Below are positions 23,384 to 30,785 of a stretch of DNA of 64,000 nucleotides, one piece after another (the stretch's first letter is position 1; each line of letters begins with the position of its first letter). The stretch covers positions 1-64,000 of the forward strand of contig JBCDMB010000014.1 in assembly GCA_038744685.1 (NCBI GenBank). Direction: 5' to 3'. This DNA comes from Verrucomicrobiota bacterium. GTDB taxonomy: Bacteria > Verrucomicrobiota > Verrucomicrobiia > Opitutales > Puniceicoccaceae. A program made the translations under genes and the position numbers. Below the pieces are notes generated by a model. It saw only the letters and a list, made by a program, of their open reading frames with translations, did not search any database and was not told where the DNA came from.

Positions 23384-24583
23384 TTACGCTTCTGCCCGTG
23401 CCGCGTTGACTGCCTTAATGGCATTGCGTGCGAAATTATCGACATCCCAATCAGCAATAATCCTTTCAGAGGCTTTGCCCATTGCGGCACGTTTTTCGGT
23501 ATTCGTCGCTATATCAACTAGAAAGCCGGATAGAGTCTCTGCGTCCATCGGATTGAAAAGGTAGCCATTAACCTCATGGTCGACCAGATCCATTGCACAC
23601 CCGACTCCGTTTGCGACTAAAACCGGCAATCCAGAAGCCATCGCTTCGTTCACGACAAGCCCCCATTCTTCCTTTGTGCTCGGGAGGATGAAAGCCTCTG
23701 CTAAACCATAAAAGAAGGGATTTTCAGAAATCTGTCGAAAACCGTAAAAGCACACATCGCCAGAGCCGAGTTCCAAGCGGGTCTGCTCGTCGAGCGATTC
23801 TCCCTCATGGACTCGCAGGCCGAGTGACTGAGCCTGTGACTGGAGTGCTGATTCGGTCTCACCGCTTCCGACAAAGCACAGAGCTACGGGTGCTTCGGTT
23901 GATTGACAGAAAAGAGCGTACGCGGAAACGAGCGTTTGGAGGTTTTTTTTCCGCACCATCCGTCCTAGGCTAAGAAAATACCTGGGTGGAAGCTTTAGTT
24001 CCGCTCTTCGGTTCTTCGCGTTTTCTTTTGCTTCCGTAGCCCCGCTCGAAAAAGTTCTGTTACTGATAGCGTCGTAACCGGTGAAAATCTTGTCAGGCGG
24101 GATGCCGAATGCTGAAAAGTGCTCTTTATGTGGTTTTCCGCCCACCAATGCAGCGTCAAACCGCCGGACCAACATGCGCTTAATTTGCTTTTTCCAGCCT
24201 TTTGCTTTTTCGGTGCCTGCGTGACTTTCGTTCATCATCACGCAGGAAACCTTTGAAAACTTAGCGGCGAGAAAGAGGGCTGTTTCCGCCTTCGGGGAAT
24301 AGCTTGGAAGAAGTGCACATTTGATTCCATTTTTCCTAAAGAAACGTCGTGCTCGAATAAATACGAGTAATGGACGAAGAGTTTCGTATTCACCAGGACA
24401 AAGGGTCCGTAAGCCGGAGCAAATATCTCCGTTTCTTTCCCACGCATAGGTGCTCGTAGACTCGGCCAGTTGGATGGGCGTGACCTCCTCTTTCGCAGTC
24501 TTCTGCAGTGCGCGCACGCGGGCATGATGATAGGGGCCGAACTGGGCAAAGCAGATGGCGACTCTTTCAAAGGATTTGCTCAG
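23384..24583 (-). CDS. Glycosyltransferase family 4-type, start codon unusual
   Basis: GT-B glycosyltransferase. Donor-domain motifs: RYFLSLGRMVRKKNLQTLVS, VALCFVGSGETE, and FILPSTKEEWGLVVNEAMAS with the catalytic Glu pattern. The first standard start in frame is GTG 24517, but the residues before it (VAICFAQFGPYHHARVRALQ) look like a genuine first beta strand and loop of the family. The frame is open back to a CTG at 24583 whose bases overlap the upstream TGA; no ATG/GTG/TTG is available there. I therefore extend the gene to CTG 24583 and suspect coupled, non-canonical initiation or a mutated start. Acceptor and donor unknown. Confidence 0.75.
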   Translation of the reverse strand: MSKSFERVAICFAQFGPYHHARVRALQKTAKEEVTPIQLAESTSTYAWERNGDICSGLRTLCPGEYETLRPLLVFIRARRFFRKNGIKCALLPSYSPKAETALFLAAKFSKVSCVMMNESHAGTEKAKGWKKQIKRMLVRRFDAALVGGKPHKEHFSAFGIPPDKIFTGYDAISNRTFSSGATEAKENAKNRRAELKLPPRYFLSLGRMVRKKNLQTLVSAYALFCQSTEAPVALCFVGSGETESALQSQAQSLGLRVHEGESLDEQTRLELGSGDVCFYGFRQISENPFFYGLAEAFILPSTKEEWGLVVNEAMASGLPVLVANGVGCAMDLVDHEVNGYLFNPMDAETLSGFLVDIATNTEKRAAMGKASERIIADWDVDNFARNAIKAVNAARAEA

Positions 24584-26004
24584 TGGAACCGTGGAAATAC
24601 ATCTTGCCGACTGGTCTCGGCGTTTTTTTCTCCCTCCAAGTCGGAGGCGTCAGATTCAATGGTCTTCGGCCGAAGCAGGTAGTTGAGAACCAGACAAGGG
24701 ATGACCGCGTACAGTCCTTGCCAAAGTGCCTGCCAAAGAAAAAACCGGGTCAAAAACATGCAGTTGACCGCAAGAATGGCAAGAAACGCGTATTTGAGAT
24801 AGCCGTCTTTCATTGAAAGAACTCGCCCGTCAAGATAGCCCACTAATAGTCCGAGGATGAGCATACAAAGGACCATCCAGTAATCACTGCCCCCATCGAG
24901 CCAGAAAAAACCGGCAATCCCCGGAGAGTAAGGTGCCCCATTCGTAAACGAAAGGTCCTGAAGAATCCCGCGTTCCGGTTTTGAGGACCAAAGAAATCGC
25001 GGGATAAAGTGAACGGGTGCATAGAGCCAAGACAAAGCAAAAGGGGTTACAGAAGGCTCGGATGCACGGGCCGCGACAAAAGTGTCGAGAATGTTCATGT
25101 CACCGCGACCATCATAAAAACCCCAGTAAGTGGCAGTTATCCCGAGATCGCCAAACGTATTGTCGATGAGTTTGAATTCCCTTAGTGTATCGTTGTCAAA
25201 GTGCCGAACCTCTCCGAGAGTTCGGAAAATTGGCTGGAGAAGCACGATGGGAAGGATGAGCCAAAGGTAGGAAACCCTTCCTTTGAGCCGCATAACCACC
25301 GCGAGGCCAGCGATCATTACACCAGCAATGTAGAACCCTCGGAACACGCTGACCTCCCTCATATACCACGTGAAAATTAGAAAGAGTATTCCCGAGAGGG
25401 CCAAGGTGAACAGTTGGTTGGGATGACGCTGATAGCGGTAGCGTTCAAGGACAGCCAAGATCGCGAGGATGTGGATCGACTGGAGTGGGACTGGCAGGTC
25501 GTATGCGTAGGCTCCAAAGGCAGAGCCATAGAGATTACGACCCGCTCCAGCAAGGTACATTATTACAGGAATACTTAGAACCTGAAACGCGATCAGCGCT
25601 CGTGCCATTCCTGACGTGACGATGAAGTCGAGCCTATCTGCTTGTTGTGCCCTTTTTTGGAACTCGAATTGTTTTGAGTGGCGGATGAACGCGGATCCGA
25701 GCCAGAAGGCTATCATGGCGATAGTAGCCCAAAGCACACCTTCGTTGACTTCAGCCAAGTCTACTTGAATGCGGAATAACCTTTCGAAAAGGAAGTAGTC
25801 GTTTTCTGAAACGATGTAAATGGCCCGAACCCCAAAAAACAGAAACGACATGAACAGAAAGGCCCCGGTTCCTGTGACCTGTCCCGATCGCACATGGTTG
25901 AGAAGCAGCACAAGTTGACACCCGGTTAGCAAATAGACTGATAGTGCAGAGCTGAAGGTTACGACGGACGCGGTTAGTAAGACTAGAATTAGGAGGAAAG
26001 TCAT
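24580..26004 (-). CDS. Wzy-like oligosaccharide repeat-unit polymerase
   Basis: 474 residues with about 11-12 membrane helices and large external loops (RNLYGSAFGAYAYDLPVPLQ; FTNGAPYSPGIAGFFWLDGG). The Arg-rich and GG-containing loop before the last helices resembles the O-antigen polysaccharide polymerase Wzy family (conserved P...G..G pattern), and the context among glycosyltransferases supports it. It would link lipid-borne repeat units in the periplasm. The tail (residues about 445-474) is cytoplasmic and charged, ending FPRFH with a TGA that overlaps the next gene's apparent start. Polymerases diverge strongly, so the call rests on topology and context. Confidence 0.72.
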   Translation of the reverse strand: MTFLLILVLLTASVVTFSSALSVYLLTGCQLVLLLNHVRSGQVTGTGAFLFMSFLFFGVRAIYIVSENDYFLFERLFRIQVDLAEVNEGVLWATIAMIAFWLGSAFIRHSKQFEFQKRAQQADRLDFIVTSGMARALIAFQVLSIPVIMYLAGAGRNLYGSAFGAYAYDLPVPLQSIHILAILAVLERYRYQRHPNQLFTLALSGILFLIFTWYMREVSVFRGFYIAGVMIAGLAVVMRLKGRVSYLWLILPIVLLQPIFRTLGEVRHFDNDTLREFKLIDNTFGDLGITATYWGFYDGRGDMNILDTFVAARASEPSVTPFALSWLYAPVHFIPRFLWSSKPERGILQDLSFTNGAPYSPGIAGFFWLDGGSDYWMVLCMLILGLLVGYLDGRVLSMKDGYLKYAFLAILAVNCMFLTRFFLWQALWQGLYAVIPCLVLNYLLRPKTIESDASDLEGEKNAETSRQDVFPRFH

Positions 26005-26025
26005 TTTTATCGTGAAAAAGTCAGG

Positions 26026-27264
26026 TCATCGCTCGGTTAGCTTTGGTGTAGTTGCCGCCACCGCGGCCAACCTATCTCCAAGTCGCTCAATCGAATACTC
26101 GTTCCAGTTCAACTCGTGTGCGGACCATTTTGCGAGATTCTTTGGATTTGTGATGCAGTGCATAATCGCTGCCTTGATGTTATCAGCGTTCACTTCGTCA
26201 AGAATAAGCCCGTCATCAGCACTTTGCACGACTTGTCCACAAAAGCGAGAAGTGATTAGCGGTAGCCTGTAGGCGGCTGCTTCAAGTTGCGTCAGGGCAA
26301 AGCCATCCGAGAGGGTGGGTAGGATAAAGACATCCGCTTCACGGTAGAGTTGCCTTGTGCGCTGGCGGTCAACGGGGCCGTGGACGGTGAGACGGTGAGG
26401 CTGTGAGGCAGTGAGTCGGTGAGTCGGTGAGACGGGAAAGCTCTGGTCGATAGGACCGGCAAGGTCGAGAGTGACGGGTTGATCGGCGAGGCCTTCCATG
26501 GCTTCGAGGAGGAGATGGACGCCTTTGCGGTGGATGACCTGGCCGAGAAATAGCAGTTTAAGTGGGCGGTGTTGGGTAAATTGTGTTGGGTACTGCTTGG
26601 GGGATTCAACCCTATCCCGAGTGTAGGCCAAGGGGACGACCTTGATTTTCTCTTCAGGGACCTCTGAATATTTGATCAGCAGCTCTTTCGACCAAGACGA
26701 GTTGACTAGGATGTGGTCGGCAAGTTCGATCTCCTTGCGCCATGAGTCCCAGTAGCTTTCCGGCCGGTCTTCGATTCTTTGAGAGATTTCAGGTGGCAAG
26801 ACTGTTTTGAGATGTTCGATCTCCCCCGGGCCAGGATCAACCTGTCCGAGAATACAGACCGCACCCTCGCGCTTCGCGACTTCAAATAGAGTTCGTGCTG
26901 TGTAGGAATATGAAAAGACTATCGGATTTTTGACGGATCTAAGGGTGCGTTTTAAACGTGGAATGCACTTTCGTTGAAACCATTGGTCACGCAGCTCAAT
27001 CGTATCCCATGGTTTCCGTCTTGATACTCTGGCTAAAAGGTCAAAGAGAACACGGCTTGAATTGAATGCTCTTACTGGTGTCTTTTCGAGATCATTATGG
27101 AAACGGGTCGCCAAAGCAGCTTGTCGAAGCGCCTTTGGGAACCACTGCCACTTTGGGGTGATCCATGCATCGGTTTGTAGGAGAGCGAGGGAATTGTTCG
27201 CGTGGAGTGCTCGCGGAATGCTGTAGTGTTCGCGGGATCCGAGTTGATAGCAGAGCCAGGACAT
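26026..27264 (-). CDS. Glycosyltransferase family 4-type with repeat-derived insertion
   Basis: 412 residues. The acceptor half includes FSYSYTARTLFEVAKREGAV and QVDPGPGEIEHL. The donor half has PLKLLFLGQVIHRKGVHLLL (about 235-254), VTLDLAGPID and the nucleotide-sugar site VFILPTLSDGFALTQLEAAA. Residues about 278-293 (VSPTHRLTASQPHRLTV) are the translation of an octamer array at 26382-26437 and lie between the 'DLAGP' strand and the 'VHGPVDR' strand, a surface loop in GT-B folds, so activity may survive. Another octamer array begins two bases 5' of its ATG. A degenerate copy of its first codons is at 27640-27687. Confidence 0.85.
   Translation of the reverse strand: MSWLCYQLGSREHYSIPRALHANNSLALLQTDAWITPKWQWFPKALRQAALATRFHNDLEKTPVRAFNSSRVLFDLLARVSRRKPWDTIELRDQWFQRKCIPRLKRTLRSVKNPIVFSYSYTARTLFEVAKREGAVCILGQVDPGPGEIEHLKTVLPPEISQRIEDRPESYWDSWRKEIELADHILVNSSWSKELLIKYSEVPEEKIKVVPLAYTRDRVESPKQYPTQFTQHRPLKLLFLGQVIHRKGVHLLLEAMEGLADQPVTLDLAGPIDQSFPVSPTHRLTASQPHRLTVHGPVDRQRTRQLYREADVFILPTLSDGFALTQLEAAAYRLPLITSRFCGQVVQSADDGLILDEVNADNIKAAIMHCITNPKNLAKWSAHELNWNEYSIERLGDRLAAVAATTPKLTER
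26382..26437 (+). repeat. Octamer array within a glycosyltransferase coding sequence
   Basis: GGTGAGAC, GGTGAGGC, TGTGAGGC, AGTGAGTC, GGTGAGTC and GGTGAGAC in continuous eight-base phase. Seven units (56 bases) plus flanks keep the reading frame and add about 18 residues. Confidence 0.88.
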
Positions 27265-27265
27265 T

Positions 27266-27320
27266 CGGTGAGACAGTGAGACGGTTAGACGGTGAGACGG
27301 TGAGTCAGTGAGACGGTGGG
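27266..27320 (+). repeat. Octamer array abutting a start codon
   Basis: Begins TCGGTGAGACAGTGAG immediately after the ATG (minus strand) at 27262-27264 and runs about seven units (GTGAGACA, GTTAGACG, GTGAGTCA). It occupies the position where a ribosome binding site would be expected. Confidence 0.88.
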
Positions 27321-27639
27321 TATTGAAGAGTGGGCACGTTGCTGTGGGGCCCTTCTACGCTCTTGCGTCGTCATTTTACTTCGCTGATAGAGGCCGGCGG
27401 TTGTGCTATCAAAAAGGGATATAACGAAAAGACAGGTTTTGCCGTATTTTGCCCGGTCACTTCGTAGGTAAAGGGCATATCCTTGTGAGGTAATTTTGAA
27501 GGGGAAGCGAGTCTCCGGGGCGGTGCTTTCTGATCAGTAAAGAATTTGGATCGGAAGGCGAGGGAGGTGAAGTAAATCGAAAAGGCCTCAACCGATGTGC
27601 TCAAAGAGGTGGCTTTCAAGGTTTTGGTCATTATCGACT

Positions 27640-27687
27640 GAGACCGTAGTGCTCACGAGAGCTAAATTGATGGCAAAGCCAAGACAT
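27640..27687 (-). pseudogene. Remnant copy of the first codons of the 26026-27264 glycosyltransferase
   Basis: Reads MSWLCHQFSSREHYGLSR and then a stop, against MSWLCYQLGSREHYS in the intact gene. The array directly upstream is also shared. The following 27371-27639 bases are unassigned: an 86-codon open frame is present, but it shows no recognised motif. The whole 578-base gap (27265-27842) otherwise holds octamer arrays only. Confidence 0.7.
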
Positions 27688-27688
27688 T

Positions 27689-27741
27689 CGGTGAGACGGT
27701 CAGACAGTTAAAGGGTCAGCCGGTTAGACGGTGAAACGGTA
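27689..27741 (+). repeat. Octamer array, plus orientation
   Basis: GGTGAGACGGTCAGACAGTT and onward, about six units, directly 5' of the remnant start codon at 27687. It meets the inverse array at 27744 head to head. Confidence 0.85.
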
Positions 27742-27743
27742 TT

Positions 27744-27864
27744 ACTGTTTCACTGACTAACTGACTAACCGTCTCACTGGCTTACTGGTTAACCAACTAA
27801 CTAACTGACCGACTCACCGGACAATTCTTACTGCCCACCGTTTCACCGTTTCACCGATTCACCG
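27744..27864 (-). repeat. Octamer array, inverse orientation
   Basis: CTGTTTCACTGACTAACTGA and onward to TTTCACCGATTCACCG, about 14 units in the reverse-complement orientation. With 27689-27741 it forms an imperfect giant hairpin. It provides the final codons and TGA stop of the gene at 27843-28973. Confidence 0.85.
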
Positions 27865-28973
27865 AACGACCGCATCGCCTCGACGACACGCCGAGCATTT
27901 TCCTCCCAAGAGTTATCGTTGAGATATTCCTCCCATCTGGCGTCCGGACAATTCGGGGTGCTCAGTATCCGTTCAAGGCCTCGTTCGATTTCTTCAGAGG
28001 AGTCCGGCTCGACCCAAGGACCTAGGTTGTATTTCTCGACCGCTGTTTTTAGCGGACTCGGTCCGCAACTCGCTAGAATCGGTTTTCGGAATTGGACATT
28101 TACATTGAGGACGCCACTGGCGGAGCGAAAGTCGCTTGAGTAGGTCAGCGCGACCGAATCACTTGCAGTGAAATACTTCCACACGTCTTCTTCTGGAATG
28201 TACTCGTTAAACCAGTGGCAACGATCTGCGACGCCCAATTTGGTAGCCAGTTGCTGGTATTCTTCGACTGGTTTCTGTCCCCCCGACTGCTCTCTGCCAG
28301 CGACGATGAGATGGACCATGCTATGCTTACCCAGAGCATGAAGAATTAGATCAAGATTCTTCGCGTCACGGATGTGACCAAACGAAAGCAGTGCAAAGGC
28401 ACCGTCGGGAATATTGAAATCGGCGCGTAGTCTAGCTCTTGGTGTGGTGCCTGTTGGAACAGGGAATGGGCCACACGGAATCTCAACAACCAGAGGTTTC
28501 TTTATCAGACCGCCCCAACTGATCTCGGACGCATCGTGCACGAATACTGCGTCAACGAAAGAATAGGCTGCTCGAATGGAGGCTTGGTGGAACCAATTTG
28601 GACCACGAACATAATCACGAACCGGGTCATGAACGATCGCGGCGATCCGAGTTCCGCTATCGCGAAGTCTTCTGAAATGGTGTGCCCAGAGCGGCGCAAG
28701 ATATTCACCCCATGAGGAGAGAAGGAGCCAGTCAGGTATTCTTTTCCGCGTCTCATGTGCGAGACTTCTCTTATCGCGGATGGTCGTTTGGAGAAACAAG
28801 CCGACTCTTCCGAGCTTACCCGGAAAATGGAGGCGAGGCTTCTTCGCTACAGACTTATGCGCGGAGCATTCGATGCCTACCTCTTTCGCAAGAGCACGCC
28901 TTTGCTCCAAAGCATAACGGGCAAGTCCGCCTTCATTGTAGGCGCAGTGATACAGCAGTTTTAAAGTAGACAC
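27843..28973 (-). CDS. Glycosyltransferase family 4-type
   Basis: 376 residues, GT-B fold. Acceptor half: LYHCAYNEGGLARYALEQRR, AAIVHDPVRDYVRGP. Donor half: FALLSFGHIRDAKNLDLILH (about 195-214), VHLIVAGREQSGGQ, and DSVALTYSSDFRSASGVLNV, where the usual E...P..LE is replaced by D..S.S.VLN, as in some plant-pathogen and Verrucomicrobiota GT4 variants. The ending GESVKR and stop are written in octamer repeat sequence, so the natural C-terminus may have been altered. Sugar specificity unknown. Confidence 0.82.
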   Translation of the reverse strand: MSTLKLLYHCAYNEGGLARYALEQRRALAKEVGIECSAHKSVAKKPRLHFPGKLGRVGLFLQTTIRDKRSLAHETRKRIPDWLLLSSWGEYLAPLWAHHFRRLRDSGTRIAAIVHDPVRDYVRGPNWFHQASIRAAYSFVDAVFVHDASEISWGGLIKKPLVVEIPCGPFPVPTGTTPRARLRADFNIPDGAFALLSFGHIRDAKNLDLILHALGKHSMVHLIVAGREQSGGQKPVEEYQQLATKLGVADRCHWFNEYIPEEDVWKYFTASDSVALTYSSDFRSASGVLNVNVQFRKPILASCGPSPLKTAVEKYNLGPWVEPDSSEEIERGLERILSTPNCPDARWEEYLNDNSWEENARRVVEAMRSFGESVKR

Positions 28974-29050
28974 AACGAGATGTATCTTAAAGAGTATTGG
29001 GTTCCTGGTTAGGCTCTTGAACCTTTCTATCTGCAGGCCCGAATTGGATG

Positions 29051-29074
29051 GTAGCGGCTGGTGTCATGCGCCAG
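29051..29074 (+). repeat. Solitary REP-like hairpin
   Basis: GTAG C GG then CTGGTG-TCATG-CGCCAG, a GTAG-led imperfect hairpin 13 bases before the stop of the 29087-29875 gene, about 7 kb from the RAYT. The following GGGGCTCCGACCTACC may be a degenerate inverse partner. Confidence 0.6.
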
Positions 29075-29086
29075 AGGGGCTCCGAC

Positions 29087-29875
29087 CTACCGCACGCCGA
29101 ACTTATCGGTAAACTCCCGATCAAGTTTTCGAGTCGTGAGCCGTTTTTTTACCCAAAGTTTGAATTGTTTGAGAGGGGTATCGCGGAACTCATCGCTGCA
29201 GTTGTCGCCATGTGAAAGCGTATATGCGACTGCACTCAGCGGAAAAAACGGACTCGCCCCCGAAAGGTGCGGCCTAAGAAACGCCTCCATGTCACTATGG
29301 CTTAAACGGCACCATGGTATTTTGCGGAGCTCGTTATCGTCATCCGATCTCGGCAGATCAAAGAGGGAAGCGCTTATGATTGCTGTCGACCCACACAGGT
29401 TAAGTAGCCTGTCTGTATGCGACCATCTTTTTATGTCGGCATACCAAATATAACCTCGGTTAACTAGCCAACCAGCTTGTTGAGGCAACTCTCGGTAGGT
29501 CTTTACAAAGTTCCGATGAAAGTAATCATCCGCATCGAGCACGAACCAATCGGTTACTTCTTGCTGTTGGAGATGTCGCATCCCAAGCGATATTTTTCGC
29601 TGCTTATCTAATATTCGATCAAAATCCGCGTAGTTGGAGTAAGAGCCACCTCGCTTTAAGGGAGGCAGATCGAAAGAACTTTCGATCCAAACGATTTTTC
29701 TCGTCCATTCACTCCAAGGCAGATCGGGTTGCTCATGCCCAACGACCACGGAGCACCAACCGTCCTCTGATTGACGGAGTAGACTCTTCAAGGTGCCTTT
29801 GAGGCACCTAGTGACTCCCGGCCAGTCCTTTGAGACACGTTTTGACTTAAGTGGGATGACGATTCCGAGCTTCAC
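29087..29875 (-). CDS. Glycosyltransferase, GT-A fold (family 2-like)
   Basis: 262 residues. It opens MKLGIVIPLKSKRVSKDW, followed by the first nucleotide-binding strand; the metal site is in VTDWFVLDADDYFHRNF (about 105-121, D-A-D-D). The loop PQQAGWLVNRGYIWYADIKR and the later DMEAFLRPHL fit enzymes that read a hexose donor. No membrane segment, so cytoplasmic. It overlaps the FkbM fragment upstream by four bases (ATGA), indicating a shared transcript. Specific family not assigned. Confidence 0.78.
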   Translation of the reverse strand: MKLGIVIPLKSKRVSKDWPGVTRCLKGTLKSLLRQSEDGWCSVVVGHEQPDLPWSEWTRKIVWIESSFDLPPLKRGGSYSNYADFDRILDKQRKISLGMRHLQQQEVTDWFVLDADDYFHRNFVKTYRELPQQAGWLVNRGYIWYADIKRWSHTDRLLNLCGSTAIISASLFDLPRSDDDNELRKIPWCRLSHSDMEAFLRPHLSGASPFFPLSAVAYTLSHGDNCSDEFRDTPLKQFKLWVKKRLTTRKLDREFTDKFGVR

Positions 29876-30186
29876 CTTGATTCACTCGGATGAAAGAGGC
29901 TACTTTGATAGGCCAAGGTGTCTGTTTCCGACTCGATGATGCAGTAATGCCTACTCGACAGAATTTTCCGGCTTTCTAAGCGGTCAGACCTATTTAAATG
30001 AATCGTCTCGAAGTGAATAATACTTGGCGGACTCCTCATGGCGAGAGCATACTTAACAATCTCGAAGTCAAAGCCTTCGGTATCGATTACTAGGATACCG
30101 ATTTCGCTGAGATTACATTCCTCGCAGATGTGAAATCCTGCGTGTCTGTAAATAGAGATTAGGAGATTTTTTAGTTTGTTGGCCAT
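29872..30186 (-). pseudogene. C-terminal fragment of an FkbM-type methyltransferase
   Basis: 104 residues. IGILVIDTEGFDFEIVKYAL (about 28-47), then SIIHFETIHL, matches the C-terminal part of FkbM methyltransferases (the '..kIDtEGfd.eil' motif). The N-terminal SAM-binding motif present in the intact homologue at 32048-32812 (YIDIGAFHP) is absent, and the ATG at 30186 lies only 48 bases from the previous gene. It is most likely a truncated remnant that is still an open frame; a role as a free-standing small protein cannot be excluded. Confidence 0.65.
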
Positions 30187-30234
30187 TTTTGACTTCCTTT
30201 ACTTGAAAGAGTTGAAGTACTTCGTCTCGGTGGT

Positions 30235-30774
30235 TCATACGATGAACGGAGAGTGGTTTAGGCTATAGTTAAGTGTGTCCTGACGCTCGCCGACTTTTTT
30301 TGCTGGTATGCCCGCAACTATTGAATTCAGCTCGACACTTTTGGTAACGACAGCCCCAGCACCAACCACGGCACCATCGCCAACCTTCACTCCGGGCAGA
30401 ATAATCGCCCGATAGCCAATCCAGACGTGGTTCCCAATAATGACATCGTCACCGCGGTCAGCGAAGTTAGGTGATCGGGGGTCGTGGCCAAGGGTCAAAA
30501 CCGCGGCTTCTGGGCCAATTGAGACATCTGCGCCCGTTCGGATCGCGTATCTCCTTCCATCGAGTAAACAACCGAAGTTAATCACATTGCGTTCGCCCAA
30601 ATGGATTCTGCGACCGTTCAAGAATCGGCATCCCATTTGAATGCCAGTTCCTAGCCCTAGGTCGCCCAGCCACTGCTTCAGAAAAATCCGGCGAACCCTT
30701 CTCGATGGGCAGTTCGAAAGCCAGTGATTGTAACTGTAGGCTGCCAGTGTTCCGGCTAGGAGTCGTTTGTTCAT
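30235..30774 (-). CDS. Hexapeptide-repeat acyltransferase (maltose-acetyltransferase-like)
   Basis: 179 residues. Left-handed beta-helix rungs at about 50-150: GIQMGCRFLNGRRIHLGERN, VINFGCLLDGRRYAIR, then the catalytic region LTLGHDPRSPNF (His), VWIGYRAIILPGVKVGDGAV and VGAGAVVTKSVELNSIVAGI, ending IPAKKVGER. Such enzymes O- or N-acetylate sugars with acetyl-CoA. It is 11 bases downstream of the glycosyltransferase at 30786, so in the same operon. The sibling at 45955-46560 is similar in the C-terminal half. Confidence 0.88.
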   Translation of the reverse strand: MNKRLLAGTLAAYSYNHWLSNCPSRRVRRIFLKQWLGDLGLGTGIQMGCRFLNGRRIHLGERNVINFGCLLDGRRYAIRTGADVSIGPEAAVLTLGHDPRSPNFADRGDDVIIGNHVWIGYRAIILPGVKVGDGAVVGAGAVVTKSVELNSIVAGIPAKKVGERQDTLNYSLNHSPFIV

Positions 30775-30785
30775 CGAAAGTAGTT

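Noticed and set aside
27371-27631. An 86-codon minus-strand frame in the gap between two glycosyltransferases
   Set aside because: No motif, no clear start context and it lies between arrays; it could be a small gene but nothing supports it beyond being open.
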